Assembly (NCBI RefSeq): GCF_001905145.1
Contig: NZ_LWLB01000017.1
Span: 1-38,859 of the forward strand
Reading direction: 5' to 3'
Source: Nocardiopsis sp. TSRI0078
GTDB taxonomy: Bacteria; Actinomycetota; Actinomycetes; Streptosporangiales; Streptosporangiaceae
Length of the DNA stretch: 38,859 nucleotides
The notes beneath the pieces were generated by a model, which saw only the letters and a program-made list of their open reading frames with translations, was not told the origin of the DNA and made no database searches. Of this stretch, positions 31,688-38,831 are shown one piece after another (positions within the stretch are counted from its first letter, which is position 1; every line of letters starts with the position of its first letter). The translations under genes were made by a program, and so were the position numbers.

Positions 31688-32132
31688 CGGTGTCCACGGC
31701 CACGAGGCGGCCGCCGACGGACCCCCCGAGGAGACGCTTCGGGATCCGGTGCCGAACACCCGCCGCCACGACGGAGAACCCGGGGAGGAACGCTTCCTGC
31801 GCCCCTTCGCCGTGACCGCGGGAGATCCCGGAGCCCACGCCGTCCTCGGCCCCGAACACGCGGGGGTCGACATGCTCAGCCTGGTCGTCGCCGCGCGCGT
31901 CCCGGGCCGCCACGAATGGCTGCGCCCCGAGCGCGAGGCCATCCTCGACCACGCCCTGCGCGCCCGTACCGTGGTCGAACTCGCCGCCGAGGTGGGCCTG
32001 CCGGTCGGCCAGGTCAGGGGCATCGTCGCCGCCATGATCGCCGACGGGTCGCTCCAGCGCTGCGGCCCCTCGCGCCCCCTCGGCCGCCAGGACATCCTGC
32101 ACGCCGTCCTGGCGGGGCTGTGCTCGCTCTGA
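31677..32132 (+). CDS. cvnC: DUF742 protein CvnC (copy 2)
   Basis: The 151-residue product has a disordered N-terminus (about 1-37), then FLRPFAVTAGDPG, VDMLSLVVAARVPG (matching the conserved strand region of DUF742), a winged-helix-like part (EREAILDHALRARTVVELAA, EVGLPVGQVRGIVAAMIADG) and the C-terminal DILHAVLAGLCSL, the counterpart of KKVLQAVLDGIRRL in copy 1. The GTG start at 31677 lies 10 bases inside cvnA2 (stop 31685-31687) and follows GAGGGGGAAAG. In complete conservons a roadblock gene stands between these two; here it is missing, as is the GTPase. A promoter-like TAGCGT and lhgO follow. Confidence 0.88.
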   Translation: MRTDGVHGHEAAADGPPEETLRDPVPNTRRHDGEPGEERFLRPFAVTAGDPGAHAVLGPEHAGVDMLSLVVAARVPGRHEWLRPEREAILDHALRARTVVELAAEVGLPVGQVRGIVAAMIADGSLQRCGPSRPLGRQDILHAVLAGLCSL

Positions 32133-32169
32133 CCGGGAGGGCCCGCCCCGCCCGCCGGGGAGCGGTTGC

Positions 32170-32175
32170 TAGCGT
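32170..32175 (+). promoter_or_regulatory. -10 element of a probably leaderless lhgO mRNA
   Basis: TAGCGT fits the actinobacterial TAnnnT -10 and ends only 6 bases before the lhgO ATG at 32182. Transcription would then begin at or next to the A of the start codon, and no ribosome binding site is present in the gap. This is the usual layout of leaderless actinobacterial genes. Confidence 0.55.
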
Positions 32176-32181
32176 GCCGCC

Positions 32182-33393
32182 ATGCGCAGCAGCGAACACA
32201 TCGGCGTCGTCGGGGCGGGAATCGTCGGCCTGGCCCTGGCACGCCGCCTCATCCTCCGGCGCCCCGGCACCCGCGTCACCGTCCTGGAGAAGGAGGACCG
32301 GGTCGCCGCGCACCAGACCGGCCGCAACAGCGGCGTCGTCCACGCGGGGCTCTACTACAGGCCCGGCTCCCTCAAGGCCACCCTGTGCCGGCGCGGCGTC
32401 GGCCTGCTCAGGGACTACTGCGCCGAGCACGGGCTGCCCTACCAGGAGGTCGGCAAGCTCCTGGTGGCCGCCGACGCCGACGACGAGGCCCGCCTGGACG
32501 ACATCCAGCGCCGCGCCGTGGAGAACGGCGTCCCCGGTGTCACCCGGCTGGGCCCGGAGGGGCTGCGCGGGATCGAGCCCCACGCGGCCGGAACGGGGGC
32601 CCTGTACTCGCCCGGCACCGCCATCACCGACTTCGCCGCCGTGGCCGAGCAGTTCGCCGACGACGTGCGCCGCTCCGGCGGCCGTGTCCTGCTCGACACC
32701 CCCGTGCTGGACCTGCGCCAGGACCACGGCGGTGTCCGGGTCCTCACCGGAGACCCCCGGGGCGAGCGGACCGTGCACCGCTTCGACCGCCTGGTGCTCT
32801 GCGGCGGACTGCACAGCGACCGCCTCGCCCGCATGGCCGGAGCCGCCGACGACCCCCGCGTGGTGCCCTTCCGCGGCCAGTACCACGAACTCGTCCCCGA
32901 ACGCCGCCACCTGGTCAACGGCCTGCTCTATCCCGTCCCCGACCCCCGGTACCCCTTCCTCGGAGTGCACCTGACCCGCCACGTCCACGGCGAGGTCATG
33001 GCCGGGCCCAACGCGATCCTCGCCACCGCGCTGGAGGGCTACCGGGCCCGGGACCTGGACACCGGCGAACTCGCGCGGACCCTGTCCTGGCCCGGGTTCT
33101 GGCGCCTGGCCCGCCGCCACTGGACCGTGGGGGCCAAGGAGACCCTCGTGTCGGCCTCGCGCGCGGCCTTCGCCGCCCAGGCGCGGCGGCTGCTGCCCGA
33201 ACTGGCCGCGGCCGACCTGCGCCCGGCACCGGCCGGGGTCCGCGCCCAGGCCCTGGCCCGGGACGGCTCCCTGCTCGACGACTTCCACGTCGACACCCAC
33301 GAAAGGGTGGTGTGCGTGCGCAACGCACCCTCGCCCGCGGCCACGTCCTCACTGGCGATCGCCGAGTTCCTCACCGACACGTTCGTTCCCTGA
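32182..33393 (+). CDS. lhgO: L-2-hydroxyglutarate oxidase
   Basis: LhgO oxidises L-2-hydroxyglutarate to 2-oxoglutarate at the membrane, passing electrons to oxygen or quinones, and thereby repairs a toxic by-product of central metabolism. The 403-residue product has the FAD motif IGVVGAGIVGLALARRLILR, the family hallmark HQTGRNSGVVHAGLYYRPGS, VPFRGQYHELVPERR, YPVPDPRYPFLGVHLTRHVH and a C-terminal RNAPSPAATSSLAIAEFL, where the family usually has NAPSPAATASL. The length is normal. ATG 32182 directly follows a -10-like element. It is monocistronic as far as I can see; neighbours give no functional clue. Confidence 0.93.
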   Translation: MRSSEHIGVVGAGIVGLALARRLILRRPGTRVTVLEKEDRVAAHQTGRNSGVVHAGLYYRPGSLKATLCRRGVGLLRDYCAEHGLPYQEVGKLLVAADADDEARLDDIQRRAVENGVPGVTRLGPEGLRGIEPHAAGTGALYSPGTAITDFAAVAEQFADDVRRSGGRVLLDTPVLDLRQDHGGVRVLTGDPRGERTVHRFDRLVLCGGLHSDRLARMAGAADDPRVVPFRGQYHELVPERRHLVNGLLYPVPDPRYPFLGVHLTRHVHGEVMAGPNAILATALEGYRARDLDTGELARTLSWPGFWRLARRHWTVGAKETLVSASRAAFAAQARRLLPELAAADLRPAPAGVRAQALARDGSLLDDFHVDTHERVVCVRNAPSPAATSSLAIAEFLTDTFVP

Positions 33394-33547
33394 GCCCGCG
33401 GGTACACAGCCCCGACACGGGCCCGGCGCGTGCCGGGGGCGGGTTCTCCACAGGCCGGAGGACACTCTGGTGGCGGCCTCGGCGGCGCCCCACCATAGGA
33501 GACGGCGCTGGTCCGGGAGGGTCCCGCGACCGCCGCCGGAGGTGGAC

Positions 33548-34051
33548 ATGCGCGTTGTCCGGTGGGCCGCGGCGTTCCTCGCCGCCGCGCTCGCGCTCGT
33601 ACTCACCGCGGCTCCGGCCGCCACCAGCCCACGAGGGGGAGAGTTGGACGGATTCACCATCGGGCACCTGCCCGACCAGATCGACGACCAGACCTCGGTC
33701 TCCGAGTTCGAGTACGAGTGGGGCGACGTGTCCTTCTCCAGCCGGGTGTGGGAGAGGGCCCTGGAGGGGGGAGGGGCCAGGGTCGTCCTGCAGGTCCTGG
33801 TCATGCGCGGTGCGGGGCTCACCGACCTGGCGGCCGTCCGCGACTTCCTCGCCGAGTACCACGAGCGCGCGCCCGACTGGGAGCTCACCGAGTTCGACAA
33901 CAACGGCCGCGCCGCCCTGCACGGCGAGACCGAGGCCTTCTGGACACCGGCCGAGGGCGTGGCGGTGGAGGTCCGCGACGCCTTCGGCCTCATCGGCCAG
34001 GAGGAGCTGCTGGCCACCGCGCGCGGTGTCGGAACCGAGCATCCCGGCTGA
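33548..34051 (+). CDS. Small secreted protein of unknown function
   Basis: The 167-residue product starts MRVVRWAAAFLAAALALVL, a clear signal peptide with a probable cleavage near residue 25-29 (APAATS). The mature part (TIGHLPDQIDDQTSVSEFEY, VVLQVLVMRGAGLTDLAAVR, NNGRAALHGETEAFWTPAEG, VEVRDAFGLIGQEELLATAR) is acidic, has no cysteine and reads like a compact alpha/beta domain. Proteins of this sort (H/D-rich region, 'GIxVxVRD' strand near the end) occur in other actinomycetes, but I cannot name the family. ATG 33548 follows GGAGGTGG; an upstream in-frame ATG (33470) would put an Arg-rich stretch before the signal peptide and is less likely. The convergent minus-strand gene ends 24 bases after its stop. 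Confidence 0.75.
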   Translation: MRVVRWAAAFLAAALALVLTAAPAATSPRGGELDGFTIGHLPDQIDDQTSVSEFEYEWGDVSFSSRVWERALEGGGARVVLQVLVMRGAGLTDLAAVRDFLAEYHERAPDWELTEFDNNGRAALHGETEAFWTPAEGVAVEVRDAFGLIGQEELLATARGVGTEHPG

Positions 34052-34075
34052 GCGGCCGGCCCCGGCCGAGCGGCC

Positions 34076-34768
34076 TCAGCAGCCGGAGAGCACCTCGCGC
34101 AGCGCCGCCTCCTCGTCCGGGTCCACGGTCAGGTCCCACACGTGCTTGACCTCGATCCACGAGACCACGTAGTCGCAGTGCGAGGACTCCAGCGGCGGCA
34201 GCCAGTGCGCGGGGTCGTCGTCGCCCTTGGAGCGGTTGGACGAGGCGCTGACCGCCCACAGCTGGGAGGAGTCCAGGTCGTTGGCGAAGCGTCCGCGCTT
34301 CTCCGTCGTCCACGCGTGGGCGCCCGAACGCCACCCCTCCTTCAACGCCACCATGTGGTCGATGTCGATGTCCTGTGCCTCTGTGAGGGTCTCCCCGTCG
34401 TAGGGGCTGTACCAGGAGCCGGACACCGGCTGGCAGTCCTCGTCGGTCTCCACGTTCTCGCCGTCGCGCAGCAGGACCACCTGGCGGGTGGTGCAGTCGT
34501 CCTGGACGCCCGAGTCCCAGTGAGGGAACAGCGCGCGGTCGTACCCGTCCGGGTCGTTCTCCGCCTCCACCCGCAGTTCCTCCAACTGCCGGAGGGCCTG
34601 TTCCGCCGGCCCGTCGGGGGAGGCCGTGCCATCGGTCCCCGGAGCTGCGCTGCTCTCCGACCCGGGTTCGACCACCCCCAGCTGGTACAGGACGAACACG
34701 GCGACGGCGAGGGCGCCGACCACGGCGGACACGAGACCGCCGATCTTCGACGAGGCCTTCTTGGGCAT
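34076..34768 (-). CDS. Membrane-anchored DUF1524 HNH nuclease-like protein
   Basis: DUF1524 is a His-Asn metal nuclease domain also found at the end of GmrSD restriction enzymes; stand-alone extracytoplasmic forms are common in actinobacteria. The 230-residue product starts MPKKASSK, followed by one membrane helix (about residues 9-30, GGLVSAVVGALAVAVFVLYQ), a Ser/Asp/Pro-rich linker and the domain with DIDIDHMVALKEGWRSGA (catalytic His) and FANDLDSSQLWAVSASSNRS plus KGDDDPAHWLPP. The exported part has four cysteines (DDCTT, DEDCQPV, SSHCDYV, LSGC-end), fitting two disulfides outside the cell. The start at 34768 is preceded on its strand by GGAG; a longer start at 34882 adds an Arg-rich piece with no family match. 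Role unknown: nutrient or competitor DNA degradation is possible. Confidence 0.85.
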   Translation of the reverse strand: MPKKASSKIGGLVSAVVGALAVAVFVLYQLGVVEPGSESSAAPGTDGTASPDGPAEQALRQLEELRVEAENDPDGYDRALFPHWDSGVQDDCTTRQVVLLRDGENVETDEDCQPVSGSWYSPYDGETLTEAQDIDIDHMVALKEGWRSGAHAWTTEKRGRFANDLDSSQLWAVSASSNRSKGDDDPAHWLPPLESSHCDYVVSWIEVKHVWDLTVDPDEEAALREVLSGC

Positions 34769-34921
34769 CAGGTGACTCCACAACGCTTCGCGGACCGCGC
34801 ACGGGAGCGGCGACGGTCGTGCCACCAGCTTGGCCCATGCCCGCACCCGGCGAGAACACCGCCCGGGCCAGGAGTTCCTCACCGGTGAGGGAGGCGCGTC
34901 CGCCGCGGAGGGAGGTTCGGG

Positions 34922-35497
34922 TCACAGCAGGTCGAACAGGAAGGAACCCACCAGGATCAGGCCGACGCCCGCGCTGTACAGCTGCGCCCGGGCGCGGCTC
35001 GGATGGTCCCGGAGCGTGCGCCAGGAGTACAGGAGCGCACCCGCCAGCACCAGTGCACCCTCGACCACGGCCGCCACCGCGGGAGACTCCCACAGTCCCA
35101 GCCCCAGGAGCGGCAGCCCGCCCGCGCCGCCGGGCAGGACCACCAGGTCCGGCCGGTGCACCAGCAGGTCCAGGAGCCAGTGGCCGAACACGGTCCCGCC
35201 CAGGACCACGCCGGCGTCCCGTCCCCACCGGTCCCGGAGGAACACGTGCGTCAGTCCGCCCACGAGTAACGCCAGCACCAGGTTGCCGACCAGTGCGTGT
35301 GAGTACTCCGCGGTGATGAGGAGGGAGCCGTAGCCGCTCAGGCCGGGCCCGGCCGGTTCCCCGCTCTCGACCCCCAGCGCGGCCAACGGCAGGAAGACCA
35401 GGTCCGGTAGCTGTGTCGCCACCAGGAGCGCGCCCATGGGAAGTGCCGGGCGCCAGGCCTTGATGATCCCCGCCACCCCGAAGTGTCCGGCCAGCAT
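34922..35497 (-). CDS. Integral membrane protein, YdjM/DUF457-like putative metal hydrolase
   Basis: The 191-residue product has about five hydrophobic helices and conserved polar residues in a pattern typical of the DUF457/YdjM group: His5 in MLAGHFG, Asp32 in TQLPDLVF, EYSHALVGN, and FGHWLLDLLVHRPDL. These would form a metal site inside the membrane; the family's reaction is unknown. The start lies three bases after the stop of the TetR gene (35501), and its frame begins MLAGHFGV, so it is the third gene of the alpha/beta hydrolase-TetR operon. That link suggests its expression responds to the same inducer. No signal for separate transcription is visible. Confidence 0.72.
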   Translation of the reverse strand: MLAGHFGVAGIIKAWRPALPMGALLVATQLPDLVFLPLAALGVESGEPAGPGLSGYGSLLITAEYSHALVGNLVLALLVGGLTHVFLRDRWGRDAGVVLGGTVFGHWLLDLLVHRPDLVVLPGGAGGLPLLGLGLWESPAVAAVVEGALVLAGALLYSWRTLRDHPSRARAQLYSAGVGLILVGSFLFDLL

Positions 35498-35500
35498 CGG

Positions 35501-36097
35501 TCACGGCTCCGTTCCGTCGTTCGTTCGCCCCGCCGAGCCGGGCCACTGCCGAAGGGCGCGCACGAGGCCCTCCACCAGGAGCGCGTAGGTCTCGTCCACG
35601 TCCTCGGGGAGCCCGAACCCGCCGTGCGCCTCCACGTCCACGAATCCGTGCAGCGCGCTGCGCAGCGCCCGGATCGCGTGCACCAGCTGGTCCTCGGGGA
35701 GCCCGAACCCGCGCAGCACCTCAGCCAGCACCCGCACGGGGTCGGCGGTCAGGACCGGTTCGGCCCCGGCCAGCAGGGGCAACCGCTGCAGGGCGGTGTA
35801 GCGCCCCGGGTGCTCGTGCGCGTAGCGGCGGTAGGCCTCGGCCGTCGAGCGCAGCGCGTCGGGGCCGGACCGGCCCACGGCGGCCCGCTGGATCCGCTCG
35901 CCGAGGCCGTTCGCGCCCAGCAGCGCCACCTCACGGCGCAGCCCCGCCAGTCCGTCGACGTGCTTGTACAGGCTGGGCGTGGCGACCTTGAGCCGTTTGG
36001 CGACCGCGGCCAGGGACAGGGAGTGGAAGCCCTCCTCGTCGCTGAGCCGTGCGGCCTCCTCGGCCACCAGCGTCGGCGTCAGACCCGCCCTAGGCAC
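35501..36097 (-). CDS. TetR-family transcriptional regulator
   Basis: The 198-residue product has the TetR helix-turn-helix (LTPTLVAEEAARLSDEEGFH, then SLAAVAKRLKVATPSLYKHV, residues ~6-48), with YKH at the recognition-helix end, and a C-terminal ligand/dimer domain containing the TetR_C_33-type YAHEHPGRYTALQRLP and RALRSALHGFVDVEAHGGFG. It starts with GTG at 36097, overlapping the last 8 bases of the alpha/beta hydrolase gene, so it is coupled to it. Its most likely target is the palindrome at 36942-36956 in front of that hydrolase gene, giving self-control. The inducer is unknown. Confidence 0.88.
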   Translation of the reverse strand: MPRAGLTPTLVAEEAARLSDEEGFHSLSLAAVAKRLKVATPSLYKHVDGLAGLRREVALLGANGLGERIQRAAVGRSGPDALRSTAEAYRRYAHEHPGRYTALQRLPLLAGAEPVLTADPVRVLAEVLRGFGLPEDQLVHAIRALRSALHGFVDVEAHGGFGLPEDVDETYALLVEGLVRALRQWPGSAGRTNDGTEP

Positions 36098-36899
36098 TGG
36101 GCACGACCTTCCCGATCAGCGACTCCAGGGCGGGCACGACCACGTCGGGCCGCTGGGCCTGGGGGTAGTGGCCGCACTCGGGCACCATCACGACGGAGCC
36201 GCGGACCACCGAGGCCGCCCACTCGGCCTCGGCGCGCGGGTCCTTCCAGTCGGAGTCCTGCTCGCCCACGATCACCACGGCCTCGGCCCGCAGCTCCGCG
36301 GTCTCCAGGACCTCCTCGTGGGGCGCGTAGACGGTGTCGTACACGGCGCGGTACCTGGCGGCCGGGCGCAGCATCCCGAGGACGCGGTCCAGGTGCTCCT
36401 GGTGCCCCTCGGGGGTGCGTCCGGTGTTCAGGCTGTCGTAGTAGCCCGCCACCGCCCGCGGGCCCCACGGCCGGACCAGCATGAGCCGCTGCGCGATCCG
36501 CATGAACAGGGAGGGAGAGGGCTGGCGGAGGAAGGGCGCGAGCAGGGCGATGCCCGCCACCAGGTCGGGCCGCTCCTTCGCCGCGATGGTCACGGCCGCT
36601 CCGCCCACGGAGTTGCCCGCCATCACCACGTTCTCCCCGCCCAGGTCCTCGGCGAGCGCGACGGCGTCGGTGGCCGCCGCCCGGTTGGTGTGGTCGTCGA
36701 AGGTGGTGTCGCTGTCACCGTGGCCGCGCAGGTCCATGGCGGCGACCCGGTACCCGGCTTCGGCGAGTGCGGCGCCGACGAACCGGAAGGAGGCCCGGTG
36801 GTCGAACATACCGGGCACGCAGACCACGAGGGTCCCCGTGTTCTCCGCTCCGTAGAGGTCGTAGGCGATCCGTCCCTGGGGGCGCTCGAGGTGGTGCAT
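36090..36899 (-). CDS. Alpha/beta hydrolase
   Basis: The 269-residue product has the alpha/beta-hydrolase plan: VVCVPGMFDHRASFRFVG (oxyanion region), DLRGHGDSD, the nucleophile elbow GNSVGG (Ser97), VVIVGEQDSDW (acid) and VPECGHYPQAQRP (His). The lid region carries FLRQPSPSLFMRIAQRLMLV. The substrate is not evident; esters, lactones or small haloalkanes are all possible for this fold. ATG at 36899 was preferred because GAGGG lies 9 bases upstream on the minus strand. ATGs at 36926 and 36932 are longer alternatives closer to the operator. First gene of a three-gene operon with a TetR regulator and a membrane protein, transcribed away from tyrS. Confidence 0.85.
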   Translation of the reverse strand: MHHLERPQGRIAYDLYGAENTGTLVVCVPGMFDHRASFRFVGAALAEAGYRVAAMDLRGHGDSDTTFDDHTNRAAATDAVALAEDLGGENVVMAGNSVGGAAVTIAAKERPDLVAGIALLAPFLRQPSPSLFMRIAQRLMLVRPWGPRAVAGYYDSLNTGRTPEGHQEHLDRVLGMLRPAARYRAVYDTVYAPHEEVLETAELRAEAVVIVGEQDSDWKDPRAEAEWAASVVRGSVVMVPECGHYPQAQRPDVVVPALESLIGKVVPSA

Positions 36900-36941
36900 C
36901 GTGGGGTCCCTCACGTCCTGGCTCATCTCCATAGCCTTAAA

Positions 36942-36956
36942 GCTAATGCCATTAGC
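36942..36956. promoter_or_regulatory. Palindromic TetR operator
   Basis: GCTAAT and ATTAGC form a perfect inverted repeat around GCC (36942-36956), in a small AT-rich island about 43 bases before the hydrolase start. On the minus strand TTGGCT lies just upstream and GGCTAT 17 bases after it, so a regulator bound here would cover the promoter spacer. Confidence 0.7.
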
Positions 36957-37174
36957 CAAGCGGGGCAAGGGAAGGGGCCGAGGTTCTTCGCCGGAGCCCG
37001 GGTCGGGGCGGGCCGGGCACAGGAGCGCGAGCACGCAGTCCGTGAGCAGTGGCTCGGGGACAGCCGATAGCGTGGAGGCGGGCCGTGAACCGGATGCCCG
37101 TCCGCGGCGACCGGCCTACACTTCAAGGCAGATCGAGCCCCACGGGGCCCGCCTACACGACAGAGAGCAACACA

Positions 37175-38473
37175 GTGACCGACATCATCGACGAACTCCA
37201 GTGGCGCGGCCTGCTCGCGCAGACGACCGACCTTGACGCACTGCGCAAGGCGCTCGCCGATGGTCCGATCACCCTGTATTGCGGATTCGACCCGACGGCG
37301 GGCAGCCTGCACGTGGGCCACCTCACCCAGATCCTGACCCTGGCCCGCTTCCAGCAGGCGGGGCACCGCCCGATCGCCCTGGTCGGAGGCGGCACGGGTC
37401 TCATCGGCGACCCCAAGCCCAGTGCCGAGCGCCAGCTCAACTCGCCGGAGACCGTGCAGGGTTGGGTCGGCAACCTGGCGGGACAGCTGTCCGCGTTCTT
37501 GCGCTTCACCCCCGAGGGGGAGAAGCCCGAACCGACCGACGCCGTCCTCGCCGACAACGCCGACTGGCTCGGCGGGATCAACGCCATCGAGTTGCTGCGC
37601 GACGTCGGCAAGCACTTCAGCATCAACCAGATGCTCGCCCGGGAGACGGTGAAGAGCCGCCTGGACGGCGAGGGCATGAGCTACACCGAGTTCAGCTACG
37701 TGCTGCTGCAGTCCTACGACTACGTGCAGCTCTACCGGCGCTACGGCTGCACGCTGCAGACCGGCGGCTCCGACCAGTGGGGCAACATCACCGCGGGCCT
37801 GGACCTGGTCCGCAGGATGGACGGCAACGAGCCGCACGGCCAGGCGCACGGGCTGACCACGAACCTGCTCACCAAGGCGGACGGGACCAAGTTCGGCAAG
37901 ACCGAGTCCGGCAGCGTCTGGCTCGACCCCGAACTGACCTCGCCCTACGCCTTCTACCAGTTCTGGTTCAACGCCGACGACCGCGACGTGGTGCGCTACC
38001 TCAAGACCTTCAGCTTCCGCAGTCGGAGCGAGATCGAGGAGCTGGAGCGCCAGACCGAGGAGCGTCCGCAGGCCCGCGCCGCCCAGCGCACCCTGGCCGA
38101 GGACCTGACCACGCTGGTGCACGGCGAGGAGGAGTGCCGCAAGGTCAAGGAGGCCAGCCTGGCGCTGTTCGGTCGGGCGGACCTGTCCGACCTGGACGCC
38201 CGCACGCTGGACGCGGCCCTGGCCGAGGTGCCCAAGGCCGAGGTCAGCGGTTCCGTGGACGAGCTGCTCGTGACCGACATGTTCGCGCAGAGCGGCCTGA
38301 CGCCGAGCAAGTCCGCGGCCCGTCGCGCCGTCCAGGAGGGCGGGGCCTACGTGAACAACGTCAAGGTCACCGACGTGGAGGCCACGCTCAGCGCCGAGGA
38401 CGTGCTCCAGGGGCGCTTCGTGGTGCTGCGCAAGGGCAAGCGCAACATCGGCGGTGTCGTCCTCAACGGCTGA
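37175..38473 (+). CDS. tyrS: Tyrosine-tRNA ligase
   Basis: TyrRS charges tRNA-Tyr. The 432-residue product has normal length, the class I HVGH signature (46-49, in CGFDPTAGSLHVGHL), tyrosine-pocket residues in SYDYVQLYRRYGC and QTGGSDQWGNI, the KMSKS-equivalent KFGKT (239-243) and a C-terminal S4 RNA-binding domain (TPSKSAARRAVQEGGAYVNN). GTG 37175 was chosen because it starts TDIIDELQWRGLLAQTTDLD, the usual N-terminus, after AGAGAGC; the frame is open upstream but that part is not TyrRS-like. A 17-bp terminator follows 19 bases after the stop. Confidence 0.96.
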   Translation: MTDIIDELQWRGLLAQTTDLDALRKALADGPITLYCGFDPTAGSLHVGHLTQILTLARFQQAGHRPIALVGGGTGLIGDPKPSAERQLNSPETVQGWVGNLAGQLSAFLRFTPEGEKPEPTDAVLADNADWLGGINAIELLRDVGKHFSINQMLARETVKSRLDGEGMSYTEFSYVLLQSYDYVQLYRRYGCTLQTGGSDQWGNITAGLDLVRRMDGNEPHGQAHGLTTNLLTKADGTKFGKTESGSVWLDPELTSPYAFYQFWFNADDRDVVRYLKTFSFRSRSEIEELERQTEERPQARAAQRTLAEDLTTLVHGEEECRKVKEASLALFGRADLSDLDARTLDAALAEVPKAEVSGSVDELLVTDMFAQSGLTPSKSAARRAVQEGGAYVNNVKVTDVEATLSAEDVLQGRFVVLRKGKRNIGGVVLNG

Positions 38474-38492
38474 CGCTCCCACCGACACACCG

Positions 38493-38532
38493 GGCCACGG
38501 GCCGGCGCCTTCGCGGGCGCCGGTCCGTGGCC
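38493..38532 (+). terminator. Strong terminator after tyrS
   Basis: Bases 38493-38509 pair with 38516-38532 over 17 positions (GGCCACGG then CCGGCGCC, with one G-U pair) around a TTCGCG loop. The long, nearly perfect stem probably insulates tyrS from the downstream promoter region. Confidence 0.8.
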
Positions 38533-38764
38533 GTGTCCGGTCCTTGGTGCGCCGGGCCCAGGCCGGGCGGGACCGGGTGCCGGCCTGCGGTCGTGTCGAG
38601 TCCCGGCCGGAAGCTGGAAGGTTTGTGGGGGATGCGGGTTTGGAGAGGGAACCTCCCGGGCAGAACGCTTCCTGTCTGACACAAACAGCCGACACGCGGA
38701 TCTGGTGTTGAGGACCGCGTACGTCAAGGGGCCTTCACAAGCCGCCCACACGGGGCGACGGGGT

Positions 38765-38796
38765 CCCGGATCCCAGGTTCAACCCCTGGTCCGGGC
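38765..38796 (+). other. tRNA T-arm/acceptor-like hairpin
   Basis: CCAGG-TTCAACC-CCTGG (38773-38789) has exactly the form of a tRNA T arm: 5-bp stem, 7-base TTCAA loop, conserved GG before and CC after. CCCGGA (38765-38770) and TCCGGG (38790-38795) add a second helix like an acceptor stem, with TC unpaired. No D arm, anticodon arm or CCA is present, so it is not a full tRNA. It may be a tRNA remnant, an old integration site, or a chance hairpin just upstream of an rRNA-type promoter. Confidence 0.4.
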
Positions 38797-38802
38797 TCTG
38801 GT

Positions 38803-38831
38803 TTGACGCTTGCCCCTGCTCTCCCTATACT
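38803..38831 (+). promoter_or_regulatory. Strong promoter of ribosomal-RNA type
   Basis: TTGACG (-35, 38803-38808), 17 bases, TATACT (-10, 38826-38831): near-consensus and stronger than any other promoter in the window, with a pyrimidine-rich spacer. TTGACG/TATACT-like promoters drive actinobacterial rrn operons. The window ends 28 bases later, so a 16S-23S-5S operon beyond the edge is an inference. Confidence 0.75.

Noticed and set aside
33990..35546. 518-residue minus-strand open frame across the DUF1524 and DUF457 genes
   Set aside because: It lies in another frame of two recognisable genes and has an Arg/Gly-rich composition typical of shadow frames.
38690..38796. Complete tRNA gene near the right edge
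   Set aside because: Only a T-arm and part of an acceptor-like helix are found; D arm, anticodon arm and a matching 5' GCCCGGA strand are absent at the required distance.
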